Source: Adenanthera pavonina (lineage: Eukaryota; Streptophyta; Magnoliopsida; Fabales; Fabaceae). From it: DNA of 64,000 bases. The notes beneath the pieces are model-generated. The model had not been told where the DNA came from. It worked only from the letters and a program-made list of their open reading frames with translations, and did not search any database. Where the stretch lies: the NCBI GenBank assembly GCA_026686845.1, contig JAIVEN010000024.1, positions 4,637,501 through 4,701,500 on the forward strand. Direction: 5' to 3'. Shown piece after piece: positions 13,469 to 24,166 of this stretch (position 1 is its first letter; each line of letters starts with the position of its first letter). Made by a program: the position numbers and the translations under genes.

Positions 13469-13473
13469 ACATA

Positions 13474-14085
13474 CTCATCAACATACTGATTTTCTTCTTG
13501 TCAAAGCATAATGAATATCGCTTCCTTCTCATCTCTTACTAATAGTGTGAAGTACTTATCATAGAAATACTCCAGAAAGATCTCCCATGTCAGGGGTATG
13601 TTATGGGCTTGCAGAATTAGCTTTGTGTTTCGCCATCATCAATCTGCCTCTTTCTCAAACATATAAGAGGCTAACAAAGCTTTCATCTCGGAGGTGCAAC
13701 CCATTAGTCTGAATATCTTCTCAAGACTCATTATCCAATCCTCCGCTATCTGGACATCAAATTTTCCCTTAAAAGAAGGAGGATAATGCTTCCTGAATTA
13801 AGCTATGACATTCTATTGATTGGCAAAGTCTATTGTTGCTTGATTCATCATTGCAGCTGGAGTTTCTACTTACTACTGTGGATTTTGAATTAGCACCTCA
13901 GTTCTAACCTTAGGACATTCTCTCTAATCTGCTATAGTCCTCTGTAAGTCTTCAATAATTCTCTGCTGTTAATTCAATCTATTCATAATAACTTACAGAG
14001 GATTAACCTACTATGGAATACCTTGTTGCAGAGCTCCTCCCTATTCAGGAACTGCCTCTCTAGTCTGTCTTCTGGTACGTGCCAT
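13474..14085 (-). pseudogene. Chromovirus A gag, N-terminal part
   Basis: The ATG at 14085 opens MARTRRQTREAVPE, followed by the conserved gag segment FRKHYPPSFKGKFD, AEDWIMSLEKIFRLMGCT and SYMFEKEAD. This is the usual start of Ty3/gypsy gag capsid. By eye, 13 in-frame stops interrupt this part, including TGATGA where relatives have an arginine/histidine plus tryptophan pair. The frame then enters the solo Sirevirus LTR at 13468 and resumes at 11841. Upstream is a 260-base gap and then a separate long frame (14347-15468). Confidence 0.85.
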
Positions 14086-14346
14086 TTTAATCTACACAAT
14101 ATTAAAATCATATTCATATAGTAATCATACTCAGAGAACATATATAAACATAGTATTTCATTTACATAGTCAACTTTATACATGCATTTCTTCATAGTCT
14201 TTTTTTGTACAACATCATACATTAGTCTCTCTATTCTTCCTCTCATATTTTTTATGACTGATTATATATTACATCTCAAAATTATCAGTCAGTCAACATT
14301 CTTCACATATATACATATTCACATATACATACGACCCAACTATCCT

Positions 14347-15468
14347 CTATGAGGAACTAGGACTGTCTAAGAGGTAAGTAATTATTGAATCCTCTTCTGC
14401 CTGTTCCTCCTATGCTTGTTTCATCTGTTCCTCAGGTTGTCCCTCTATTGGGTTCTCGTGGGTCGAAAGCTCTACATGTTCAGTCTCAATTCGCTTGGTA
14501 TCTTCCAGCTTCATCCTTAGCTATTCTCGACGCCTCAGTTCTCGAATACATTCCTGGAAACTCACTGGCCACTCTCTTCTCATTTCATCCTTTACTACTA
14601 CCCAATAGTCATCATCATCAGGCAATATGGTAAGGACTACATCTATCCATGCTGGCTCAAAGAAAGATTGACCTCGAAACTCCATAAATTCTTTTGCATC
14701 CTTCAGCATATTTAGGAAAGTAGTCATTGGGGAGTCCCAATAGCTTTGGAGACTTTCATTATAGAATCTAGCTACAATCTCCCATACTCTCTAAGCTTTA
14801 TCAGTGGGAATTTCAGGGCCTGCCATGATTGGCTATTTTCCTGAATTACCCTTTTGTATCTTTTCCTTCTTTGCCTTCCTAACCTTTCCCTCTATAATAT
14901 AGTTCTTAACACAGTGAGCTAGGTTTTGACACTCCCTTCTTTCTAACTTTGCTTTAATGGGTGTCCAAAACTCGTCATCTAGTATTTGATTGAGGAGGGT
15001 AGTGATTCAGATTGGCTCGGGGTATTCTATTCCTAAGCCTTCCAAAAATTTCTTAACCTTTGATATTCTACTCATGAATGCCATCACTTGCTCCAGTCCC
15101 TTTGAGTAAGCCCTATATTCCTTTGAGTACTTACGTATAATTCGGTACACTATATGTTCTGCATCTATCGATCTATCATTTGGGGTGTTATCAGGATCTA
15201 ACAAAAGTCCTGTTATGTAATCCACATCTTCATAGACCTCAACTCCCTTTTCTTGTGGTAGAGAATCTAAAGGAGGAATTGCCTATATTGGCACTGCTGG
15301 GATAGCCTCCTGTACTAGTTGAGAAGTTTCTACCTCATATTGTCCTTACCTTACACTCTCAATGGGAACCTCATTAGAGCCTATACTTTCCTCTTGAGGG
15401 TGTACTTCTAGTACCATCTCAGGCTCTTCATGGTCATCCAAAAATGAGTTGTTATTTGATGAAGACAT
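14347..15468 (-). pseudogene. Unrecognised extra ORF between 5' LTR and gag of chromovirus A
   Basis: A single minus-strand frame of 374 codons runs from an ATG at 15468 to a TAG at 14347-14349, broken only by seven in-frame stops (five TAG, one TGA, one TAA) and no frameshift. It starts MSSSNNNSFLDDHEE, is acidic at its N-terminus, and has a tyrosine/lysine-rich middle (IRKYSKEYRAYSKGLEQV). It then has a stretch with FFEPAWIDVVLTILPDDDDYW and an arginine/glutamate-rich, possibly coiled-coil C-terminal part. It ends 262 bases before the gag ATG. Maintenance of one frame argues that it once encoded a protein. I do not recognise the family. Tat/Ogre elements have an ORF in this place, but the pol here is chromoviral. 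Promoter and role are unknown. Confidence 0.65.
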
Positions 15469-15602
15469 CTTTTCTATCCTTCAATCACAAAAACAACTAG
15501 TTAGTAGACTAATGCTAAGGAATAATTTATTTATTAATATTCATTTTTCTAAACTAAAACTGTACTGGCCCAAAACTATTGCTCTGAGAGCCTAAACCTT
15601 CA

Positions 15603-15614
15603 GTTTTGATGCTA
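15603..15614 (-). other. Degenerate primer-binding site of chromovirus A
   Basis: Six bases inside the 5' LTR end, the minus strand reads TAGCATCAAAAC. It matches 8 of 12 positions of TGGTATCAGAGC, the site complementary to initiator-methionine tRNA used by many plant retrotransposons. All four differences are transitions. Confidence 0.55.
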
Positions 15615-15619
15615 AAATG

Positions 15620-17363
15620 TGTAATACCTCTACCTAGGATCATTTTTCCATGTATTAGACTTCATTAGAGTCCAACTATACTTAATTAGAAGCTTGGATC
15701 ACATAAAATGTTATAATAAAATTTTCTAAAAATTCCTGTACTTTTCATCTATTCAAATTTCTTTTTTTGATCAAACTTTGGAAAATCATAACTAATTCAA
15801 TAAAACTCATATGAAAGTGATTAAAGTCTCTAAACATATATTAAACCATTATCTACATGGGAAAAATATCAACAAATCAATTACTTTTCCAATTGGTACA
15901 ATAAATTTTGTGAAATTTCATTATTTATATGATCAATTTCAGAAAATCCAATTTTCTAGGCTAATTTCCCAAAATCACCATAATTCGTACACTTATCCAA
16001 ATGGAGTGCTCTTTGAACATTTTAAAGCCCTTCCTATCTACTTTCTAACCATATATAAAATTCATACTTTACATCACAAAAAATCCAAACAGTAGTGGGT
16101 TCACTTTGAAGTGGTCAGAATAACCATTTGTATCCTAATACTTTACCGTCCAAAAGCTATAAAATATTTACATGGTCATATATCATCTTCATATCATACC
16201 ATATTTTCACCAAGTCCTAAAGCAACATAAAAAAATGAAGAAACATATTTAACATCACATTTACAAATTACACAAAAGCTCTAAATTCATGGTCATTGTG
16301 AGCAAAATCAAGTTAATGATCAATTACTTTTCCTTTCTCTTCCTTAGAGGTCTTGCCATTGTTGCTACCTAAGCATAGTTAATATGTGGGAGGGTGGGAT
16401 TCAAAGAATCTCAGTAGATAAATCCCATACATACCATCATATCATCACATTTTTCATGGAAACATCACAAAAACTTGAATTCATCATATAGGCATATTTG
16501 GATATATAAATTTTATAAAAATTTTGGCAGAGTTTTGTTTTGCAAAATGGATATCTCAGGGCTCAAAACCCCTCATACAACTCATCCAACATCATAGAAA
16601 TATCACAAATCAACATTTTATATATATGTCATAGTGTCAAATATCAAAGAAACAATAATGACAATGTGATGTTAGTAAAAGGAATTAACTACCTTTTTGT
16701 GTTTCAATGGTTCCCACACTTGGTACACCACTTGGGCATTCTGACACTTCCTTGAACCTAGACATATCATCATTTAATCAATTTAGCCACTGATTTCAAG
16801 AGATAAACAATACATTGCTCACTAAACCCTAACTTTTTCACTTAACTTTCCCTTGAGTTTTTCTTGAGTCCATCACTTGTACTTGACTAATTTGGACCTA
16901 AGGAATCCATTTTTGGGGTCAGAAATTTGAAATTCCAACTCTAAATAGGAACCCCATTCTGGCCAAAATCATGGTAAATGAGAGGAAATTGCTACACTTA
17001 ATACAACAAACTACTTCCATATTCAATCTTTAAATGAACATTCTATTGTTGCTCTTGACTCAAGGTTAAATTATAATTTTTAAAACTTTTAGGTCACTAG
17101 GTGTAATTTTCTCCAAGGGATTTTCTATTTCTTCTCCACATAATATTTAAAAATTTTGGGACATGAATATCATTTTTATAATTCTTTAGGGGGCTAAAGT
17201 ATAATTTTCTCATTTTTCCATCCAACCAGGAAAAATGATCTCTTTGTCCTATTTCTAGCAAAATGGTGTCTATCCATTTTTTTGGATTCCTTGTACATTT
17301 CATATTATCATTCATTTTTTCCTCTTTCATAATTAGTATCCAATGAAATTTTGGGATATTACA
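15620..17363 (-). mobile_element. 5' LTR of chromovirus A (internally deleted)
   Basis: Minus-strand LTR from TGTAATATCCCAAAATTTC at 17363 to GGTATTACA at 15620, 1,744 bases. Compared with the 3' LTR, the sequence jumps at about 17041 from the equivalent of 5000 to that of 5815, so some 820 bases are deleted. The undeleted size agrees with the 2,572-base solo LTR at 41580-44151. To the right it abuts LTR sequence of element B, starting ATTAG, into which A inserted. Confidence 0.85.
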
Positions 17364-18014
17364 ATTAGTATGCTTACTAACCCTAAAATTTCAAATTCAT
17401 TTCTTTTGGGTTTTTCTTGTACAACATACTTGTTCCTACCTATTTTGGACTCAAGAAATCCATTTTTGTGGTCCAAATTTTAAAATTTCATTCCTATCCT
17501 AACCCTAAGTCAGACTGAAAAAGAGAAAAAAATGGTAGAAAATTATTTATTCCATCAATCTTACTACAACTTGTGTTTTCATGTCTCTTAAATATCATTT
17601 TTATAATTCTTTAGGGGCTAAAGTATAATTTTCTCATTTTTCTATCCAACCAGGAAAAATGATCTCTTTGTCCTATTTCTAGCAAAACGGTGTCTATCCA
17701 TTTTTTTGGATTCCTTGTACATTTCATATTATCATTCATTTTTTACTCTTTCATAATTAGTATCCAATAAAATTTTGGGATATTACAATTAGTATGCTTA
17801 CTAACCCTAAAATTTCAAATTCATTTCTTTTGGGTTTTTCTTGTACAACATACTTGTTCCTATCTATTTTGGACTCAAGAAATCCATTTTTGTGGTCAAG
17901 ATTTTAAAATTCCACTCCTATCCTAACCCTAAGTCAGACTAAAAAAGAGAAAAAAATGGTAGAAAATTATTTACTCCTTCAATCTTACTACAACTTGTGT
18001 TTTCATGTCTCTTA
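17166..18014. repeat. 425-base tandem duplication across the A/B junction
   Basis: 17166-17590 and 17591-18014 are near-identical direct copies. Each contains the last part of the chromovirus A LTR, its terminus GGGATATTACA, the flanking ATTAGTATGC and about 225 bases of the older LTR. The second LTR terminus at 17790 is therefore a duplicate, not another insertion. Confidence 0.9.
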
Positions 18015-19172
18015 AAGCCTTTTTACCTTTTTCCATAGTTTATTTGTTGAAAGCTCCATTTTCTCTCACTAAAATCCTCCATGGCTGAAATCTTAGGGAG
18101 GAAAAGGAGAGGTAAAACCTCATGGAACAAGCTCTAACTACAAGGAAATATAAGATGGAGACCATAGAAGCTTACTCAACAACTTGAGCTTTGTAGCTTT
18201 TGCTTCAAACACTTCCTTTTCTCTTTAAGTTTTTTTTCTCTTCCTTCCTCTTTTCTCCTTTATTTTAGATGCAAGAATGAGAAAGAATGAGTGTTTAAAG
18301 TGCTCTACCATGCTTCTTGAGGAGAGAGATGAGAGGAGTGAATAGTAAGCTGAGTTAGTTAACCAACTTAGTTACTTTCATGCAAAAATCCCCTTAAAAT
18401 GAAATAAAATAATTTCTTTCATGTCCTACAGATGCTGGTCATGCCCCTTATCAAGATTTTGGCCAAAATTGCTTCTCATATTTTATTGGACCAAAATAAC
18501 CCTTACCGATAAAATTTACTCATACGAATAAACACTTTCGCGGTAATTGTGACTTAATTGGTACATGATCATTCTAAATTCAATTTTATACTAAATTCAT
18601 TATTTTAACTTGGAAACTTATCAATAAGGTTTCATGTCTTGTCCTTATCACCCGTCTAATTTTCTGAGGCTCTTAAACCTCCTTTTCAAATTAAAAATCA
18701 TTTTCGACCTCTAGTTAGCATTATAAATTCATGCAAACTCAATTAAATTTCAAATTGTATTCCATTGAGTTTGGCTCTTTGAGAGTTTTGTTTTGACTAT
18801 AATTAAAAAATGTCCTTAACCCGGGACAAATTTATAAATTTTAAAACTTTTGGGTCTTTAGGTGTAATTTGTCCCAAAATTCATAAATTTTTCTTCACCT
18901 TCCAAATGTATCCACCACCTTTCCTTTTTCTTTTTTTTCTTTTTCTTTTTCTTTTCTTTTCTTTTTTCAGAAGCAAAATCATTATTTTCTCTTTTTTCCT
19001 TACAACCGAGATAATTGATCCCTTTGTTCTATTTCATACAAAACACCATATCTAATTCCAATTGTTATTTTCTCCTTTTTCCTTCCAATTGTGTATACTT
19101 GTTTTTTCAAATTTCTTATAGATTTTAAAATATTGAGTATTGAACATCCAGTAAAAATTCCAGGATATTACA
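17364..19172 (-). mobile_element. 3' LTR of chromovirus B (partial, contains duplication)
   Basis: Minus-strand LTR starting TGTAATATCCTGGAATTT at 19172. Only the first part remains before chromovirus A interrupts it at 17363. It contains the tandem duplication and a strong pyrimidine tract at 18920-18968 (CTTTTTCTTTTT-type). The sequence is related to, but distinct from, the A LTRs and resembles the LTR piece at 29760-30258. Confidence 0.75.
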
Positions 19173-19185
19173 TTTCTGCCCTTTA
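19173..19185 (-). other. Polypurine tract of chromovirus B
   Basis: Minus-strand TAAAGGGCAGAAA lies immediately before the LTR start at 19172, in the same position as the tract of element A. Confidence 0.65.
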
Positions 19186-19231
19186 AAATAAATTTCATCT
19201 TTGAAGTTTAAAATATACCTCAAGTAAATAT

Positions 19232-22200
19232 TTATCGATACTTCTGTCTCATATCTGACTGCATCTCCCAGGTTGCTTCTTCTGGGGTTAATTTTTTCTA
19301 GACCACCTTCACTAGAGAAATGTCTTTGTTCCTCAACTGCTTGACTTGATGATCTATAATCTTTTCAAGTATGACATTAAAGTAAAACTTATCTTATAAG
19401 TCAATGCATTCATATTCTATAATGTGTCAAGGATCAGTCTGATATTTCTTTAGTTGTGAGACATGAAAAATATCATGTATTTGGCTCAAATTTGGTGGTA
19501 GGGCTAATTTATAGGCTACAAGTCTGCCTTTTGAAGGAATTTCGAAAGGTCCTATATACTTGGGACTAAGCTTTTTGGTCTTTAGTGACTGACCAACTCC
19601 AGTTGTAGGAGATACTTTAAGAAAAACATGGTCTCTTAGTTCAAATTCTAATGACTTTCTCCTTTTATTTGCATAATTTTTTTACCTACTTTGAGCCATT
19701 AGTAATTTCTTTCTTATCATTTCAATTTGCTTTCAGGTATGGTCAACAATTTCTGGACCAATCAATTGTCTCTCGCTCAATTCAATCCAACACAATAGGG
19801 ACCTATATTTTCTACCATAAAATGCTTCATAAGGGGCCATCTCAATATTGGAATGATAACAGTTATTATATTGAAAGCCTGGTAATAGCAAGTATACATC
19901 CCAATTTCCTTTCATTTCAAGCACACAAGCCCTTAGCATATCCCCTAATATTTGAATTGTCCTCTCAGTTTGTCTATCAGTTTCAGGATGATATGCTGTA
20001 TTGAATCTCAATTTAGTACCTAGGGCTTGTTACAATGACTACTAGAATTTCAATGTAAATCTTGGACCACGAACAGAAATAATACTGCTTGGCACTCCAT
20101 GAGGTCTTACTATCTCTTTAACATATAACTGTGCCAATTTATCTAGTCTACATGTTGATCTCATGCCTAGGAAATAGGCTGACTTCATGAGCTTGTCTAC
20201 TATAACCCAGATCGCATCGTGTCCTGATGATGTTCTAGGAAATTCCATAATGAAGTCCATTGATATACTATCCCACTTCCATTTAGGAATATCTGAAGGT
20301 TGTAAAAATCCTGCTGGCTTTTGATGTTCTGTTTTAAACTCTTTGGCAAACCAAGCACTTAGACACATAATGGTTAATATCACTTTTCATTCCAGGCCAT
20401 GAAAACAATTTCCTTAAATCATGATACATTTTTGTAATGCCTATGTGAATAGTATATTTACTTTGATGTGCCTCTGCCAGTATCTTTTCCTTTAATTATG
20501 CCACTGGAGGAATATATACTTTCTTTTAAAACCTAATTAGACCGTCATTTTCCTTATTAAATTCCTACATTTCTCACTAACTCATTTTTTCTTTAACTTC
20601 CTTTACAAACTCATCATTCTGTTGGGCTTTCATTAAATCTTGTAAAAATTCATTACCAATTTTGGTCTCATGTAATTGGAGAAACAAGTACATATCTCTA
20701 AAATCTTCTAGCATTTTCATTTCATGAACCATCATATAGGCCACATGAACAGTTTTTCTACTAAGTGCATCAACCACTACATTAGCTTTCCCTGGATGAT
20801 ACTTTATCATCCAACGCCTCTGCCTTGCATTCAATCATTTATGATCTTCTAAATATTTGAAGCTTTTGTGGTCACAGAATACTTCTACAGTTTCACCGTA
20901 GAGATAGTGCCTCCACATCTTTAGGGCATGAATCATGCATGGGATAATTTTCTTCATGAGGTTTTAATTGTCAAGAAGCATATGCTACTACTCTACCATT
21001 CTACATTAAAACACAACCCAATCCACGTTTACTTGCATATGTGTAAAGCACAAAAGGTTCCTTGGGATTAGGTATAGTTAATACAGGTGAAGTAGTTAAC
21101 TTGCGCTTCAGTTCATTAAAACTATTTTTGCAATTCATATTCCACACAAAAGGTGTATTCTTTCTAGTAAGTTTTGTAAGAGGCAATGCAATTTAAGAAA
21201 AGTTTTGTATAAATCGTCTGTAATAATCTGCTAAATCAAGGAAACTTCTTATCTCAATGATGGTCTTAGGTTGCTCCAACTTTAGTACATCATCAACTTT
21301 ACTTGGGTCTACTGAGACCCCATCCTTAGAGACAATATGCCCTAAGAACCACACTTTTGTGAGCTAAAACTCACACTTACTCAGTTTACGGATAGCTTCT
21401 TTTCTTTTAAAATAGACACGACTATCCTCAAATGCATCTTGTGATCCTCTAAAGATTTGGAGTGCACTAAAATATCATCAATGAAAACTACCACAAACTA
21501 ATCTAAGTAGGGCTGGAAAATTCTGTTCATGTAGTCCATGGATATTGTTGGGGCATTCGTTAGACCAAATGACATCACTAAAAATTCGTAATGCTTATAG
21601 TGAGTTTGAAAAGCAGTTTTGGGAACATCATCTGCCTTAACCCATAATTGATGATATCCAGATCATAAATCAATATTTGAAAACATAGTGGCCCCTGCCA
21701 ATTGACTAGTAAATCATCAATTTTAGGTAAATGATAATTGTTTTTTATAGTAACTTTGTTTAGTTCCCTGTAGTCAATGCATAACCGAAGGCTCCCATCT
21801 TTCTTTTTTACAAACAACACTGGAGCACCCCAATGAGAAACACTCGGTCTAATGAAACCTTTTTCTAATAGCTCCTTAATCTATTTCTTTAATTCTGCCA
21901 ACTCAAGTGGTGCCATTTTGTAAGGTGTCTTTGATATTAGACTTATTCTCGGCACAAGGTCTATAGAAAACTCAACCCCTCTTTCAGGTGGTAAGTCTTT
22001 AAAATCGTTAGGAAACACTTCAGGAAAATCTCTTACTACTAGTTTTGCTTCAATCCCTTTATCAACCTCAACATTCACTGAGAACAAAACTAAATAGACT
22101 TGACATCCTTTCCCAAGCATCTTTCAGCTTGAGCAGTCCATATGAAATTTAGCTTCGCCTTAGTATTTGGGGCACTTTCTGAAGTAGGTAAGATCAAGGC

Positions 22201-22232
22201 TTTGTTTTTATAATCAAAGAGAATATTATTAG
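19232..22232 (-). pseudogene. Chromovirus B polyprotein (5'-truncated)
   Basis: A minus-strand Ty3/gypsy pol related to that of A. It covers the protease/RT linker (DFPEVFPNDFKDLPPERG, near 22000), RT (KKDGSLRLCIDYRELN near 21800, then VFIDDILVHS near 21490) and RNase H (21190-20760, ending KANVVVDALSRK). Integrase (about 20540-19733) and a chromodomain (about 19370-19232) follow, the latter with VKQLRNKDIS and EEATWEM. In the integrase the second catalytic aspartate, normally in SDRG, reads SVRGPRF, and there are many stops, so it is dead. The coding region ends abruptly at 22232 against an LTR terminus; gag, protease active site and 5' end are missing, probably by deletion. Confidence 0.88.
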
Positions 22233-24166
22233 TGTAACACCTTATATTATGGCTCATTTCCCATGTATTAGATTATTTTAAATGCCTTTGATCATGATTT
22301 AGATACTAGAATCATAATATAATAAAAACAGAATTTTTCAAAATTTAGGGTTCTGTTCATTTAGCAATTTCTATTTTACCCGATGAAATTTAAAAATTCA
22401 TAACTAAATCTGTAAAAATCATCATGAGGTGATTCAAGTCACTAAAATTTTATTAAATTCAGATATACATGGGAAAAATATTAAACAGTAACTTAATTGG
22501 GCTAATTCATGCAGTAAATTTTGTGGGCTTTTATTGTTCATTTGATCATTCTTCTATCTTCCAGTTTTCTGATCTCAACATTAAAAAACATATATTTCAT
22601 TCTGTTCATGACCAAATCATGCATACTCTATGTCCTTTGAAAGATATATATGTCTACTTATAGATATATTTTTATTATATATTTATTTCACTTACACAGG
22701 GTATAACATTAACTTAAATTGTGAAGGGTCAGAATACTATTGTTACTGGGACAGTTTTGGAAAAACTTACATATCTCTTATTCTATAACTCCAATCATTT
22801 CCAAATCAGTGACATATTAAACTTAAGACAAATAAATTTTTATACATGTGAACCACTAAATTTTTGGAGATTTTTACGATTTTATATTAACTTTTTAATT
22901 TTCCAGTGCCTAACTTTCAATTTTCAGTTTTCCCAATATTGTCCTATTCTGAACCCTAATTTTGAAAATTCACCATTAATTGTACACCACTCCAAATGGG
23001 ATGAATTAGGTTCATTTTAAATATTGAGATGTCCTCTATTTGGTATAAAAATCCCAGAAATGTAACCTCATATTATGTATAGAACAAGGATGAACTAAAT
23101 AGACACGTCTGGAAAATGCCCTGTTTCAATCTATATTGCAATTTGCTTGCCAAAACCCATGCAAATGAACTCATTTTGGCATGAAACTTGGCTTAATATA
23201 ACTTCTTATCACAATATCCAGAACTGGAGATTCTCATACATTTTCTACAATGTTAACATAATATTCACTATTTTACAATTTCATGCAAAACAAGACACAA
23301 TTAACAATTCATATTATAACATGATAACTTACAACCTCATCCACTCATCATTAGCTTCTTCATGAAATTAGCTCCTTCCTTAGCCCTTTTTCCATTGTTT
23401 CCCTAGCATGGTTAGTCATTGAGGGAGAATGAGATTCAAAGAATCTCAGTAGTAATAACTCATTCATTCAATCATGTTATCACACAATTCATGGAAACAT
23501 CAAGAAAATATCAAATTATCACTTTAAACTTTTAATGCCACATTTCATAAAAATTTTGGCAGAGTTTCATTTTAAAATTTGGACATCCAGAGGTCATAAA
23601 CCTCATCAATCAACTCAGCGATTCATCACAAATCATCACAAAGCATCATTATATACATATGGCATAGCAACAAGTTCATGAAATTCAAGTTTGATAACAA
23701 TAAGTATAAATAGGTAAATTGCTAGCTTAATGTATTCCCTTCCTTTCCAAATTTTGTTCACCTATTCTTTGGCTTGCTTAAACTTCCTTGAACCTGTACA
23801 TATCACCATTCAAGCCTTTTACCCACTGATTTCAAGAATTACACAACACCATACACAATAAACCCTAACTTTTTCATTTAGTTTTCCTTTAAGTTTTTCT
23901 TCAGTCCATCACTTGTACTTGACTAATTTGGACCCAAGGAATCCATTTTTTAGAGTTAAAAACATGAAATTCTAACTCTAAGAACAACCCCTTTCTGTCC
24001 AAAATTCATAGAAAATAGGGGAATATTGCTATACTTCATTATACAACAAACCACTTCCATATTCATGCTTTAAATGTGTAGTCTAGCATTTCCCCTAAGT
24101 TTGATGGTTGGAAAACTCATTTTCATGCTTAATCCTAATTTGGCTGAAACCCTAAGAGTATGAAGA
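22233..24166 (-). mobile_element. Gypsy LTR, 3' portion (left piece)
   Basis: The plus strand starts TGTAACACCTTATATTATGG, the reverse of a gypsy LTR end. It could be the 5' LTR of element B joined to its protease region by deletion, or a separate LTR. It contains the motif 'AGATTCAAAGAATCTCAGTAG', seen in slightly varied form in most gypsy LTRs here (about 23433). It is interrupted at 24167 by a solo LTR and continues at 25976. Confidence 0.75.

Noticed and set aside
14347..17363. Element A as an Ogre/Tat element because of its ORF before gag
   Set aside because: The pol ends with a chromodomain and reads as a chromovirus; the extra ORF position alone is not enough.
17780..17790. A second independent gypsy insertion ending GGGATATTACA
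   Set aside because: It is part of the 425-base tandem duplication of the chromovirus A junction.
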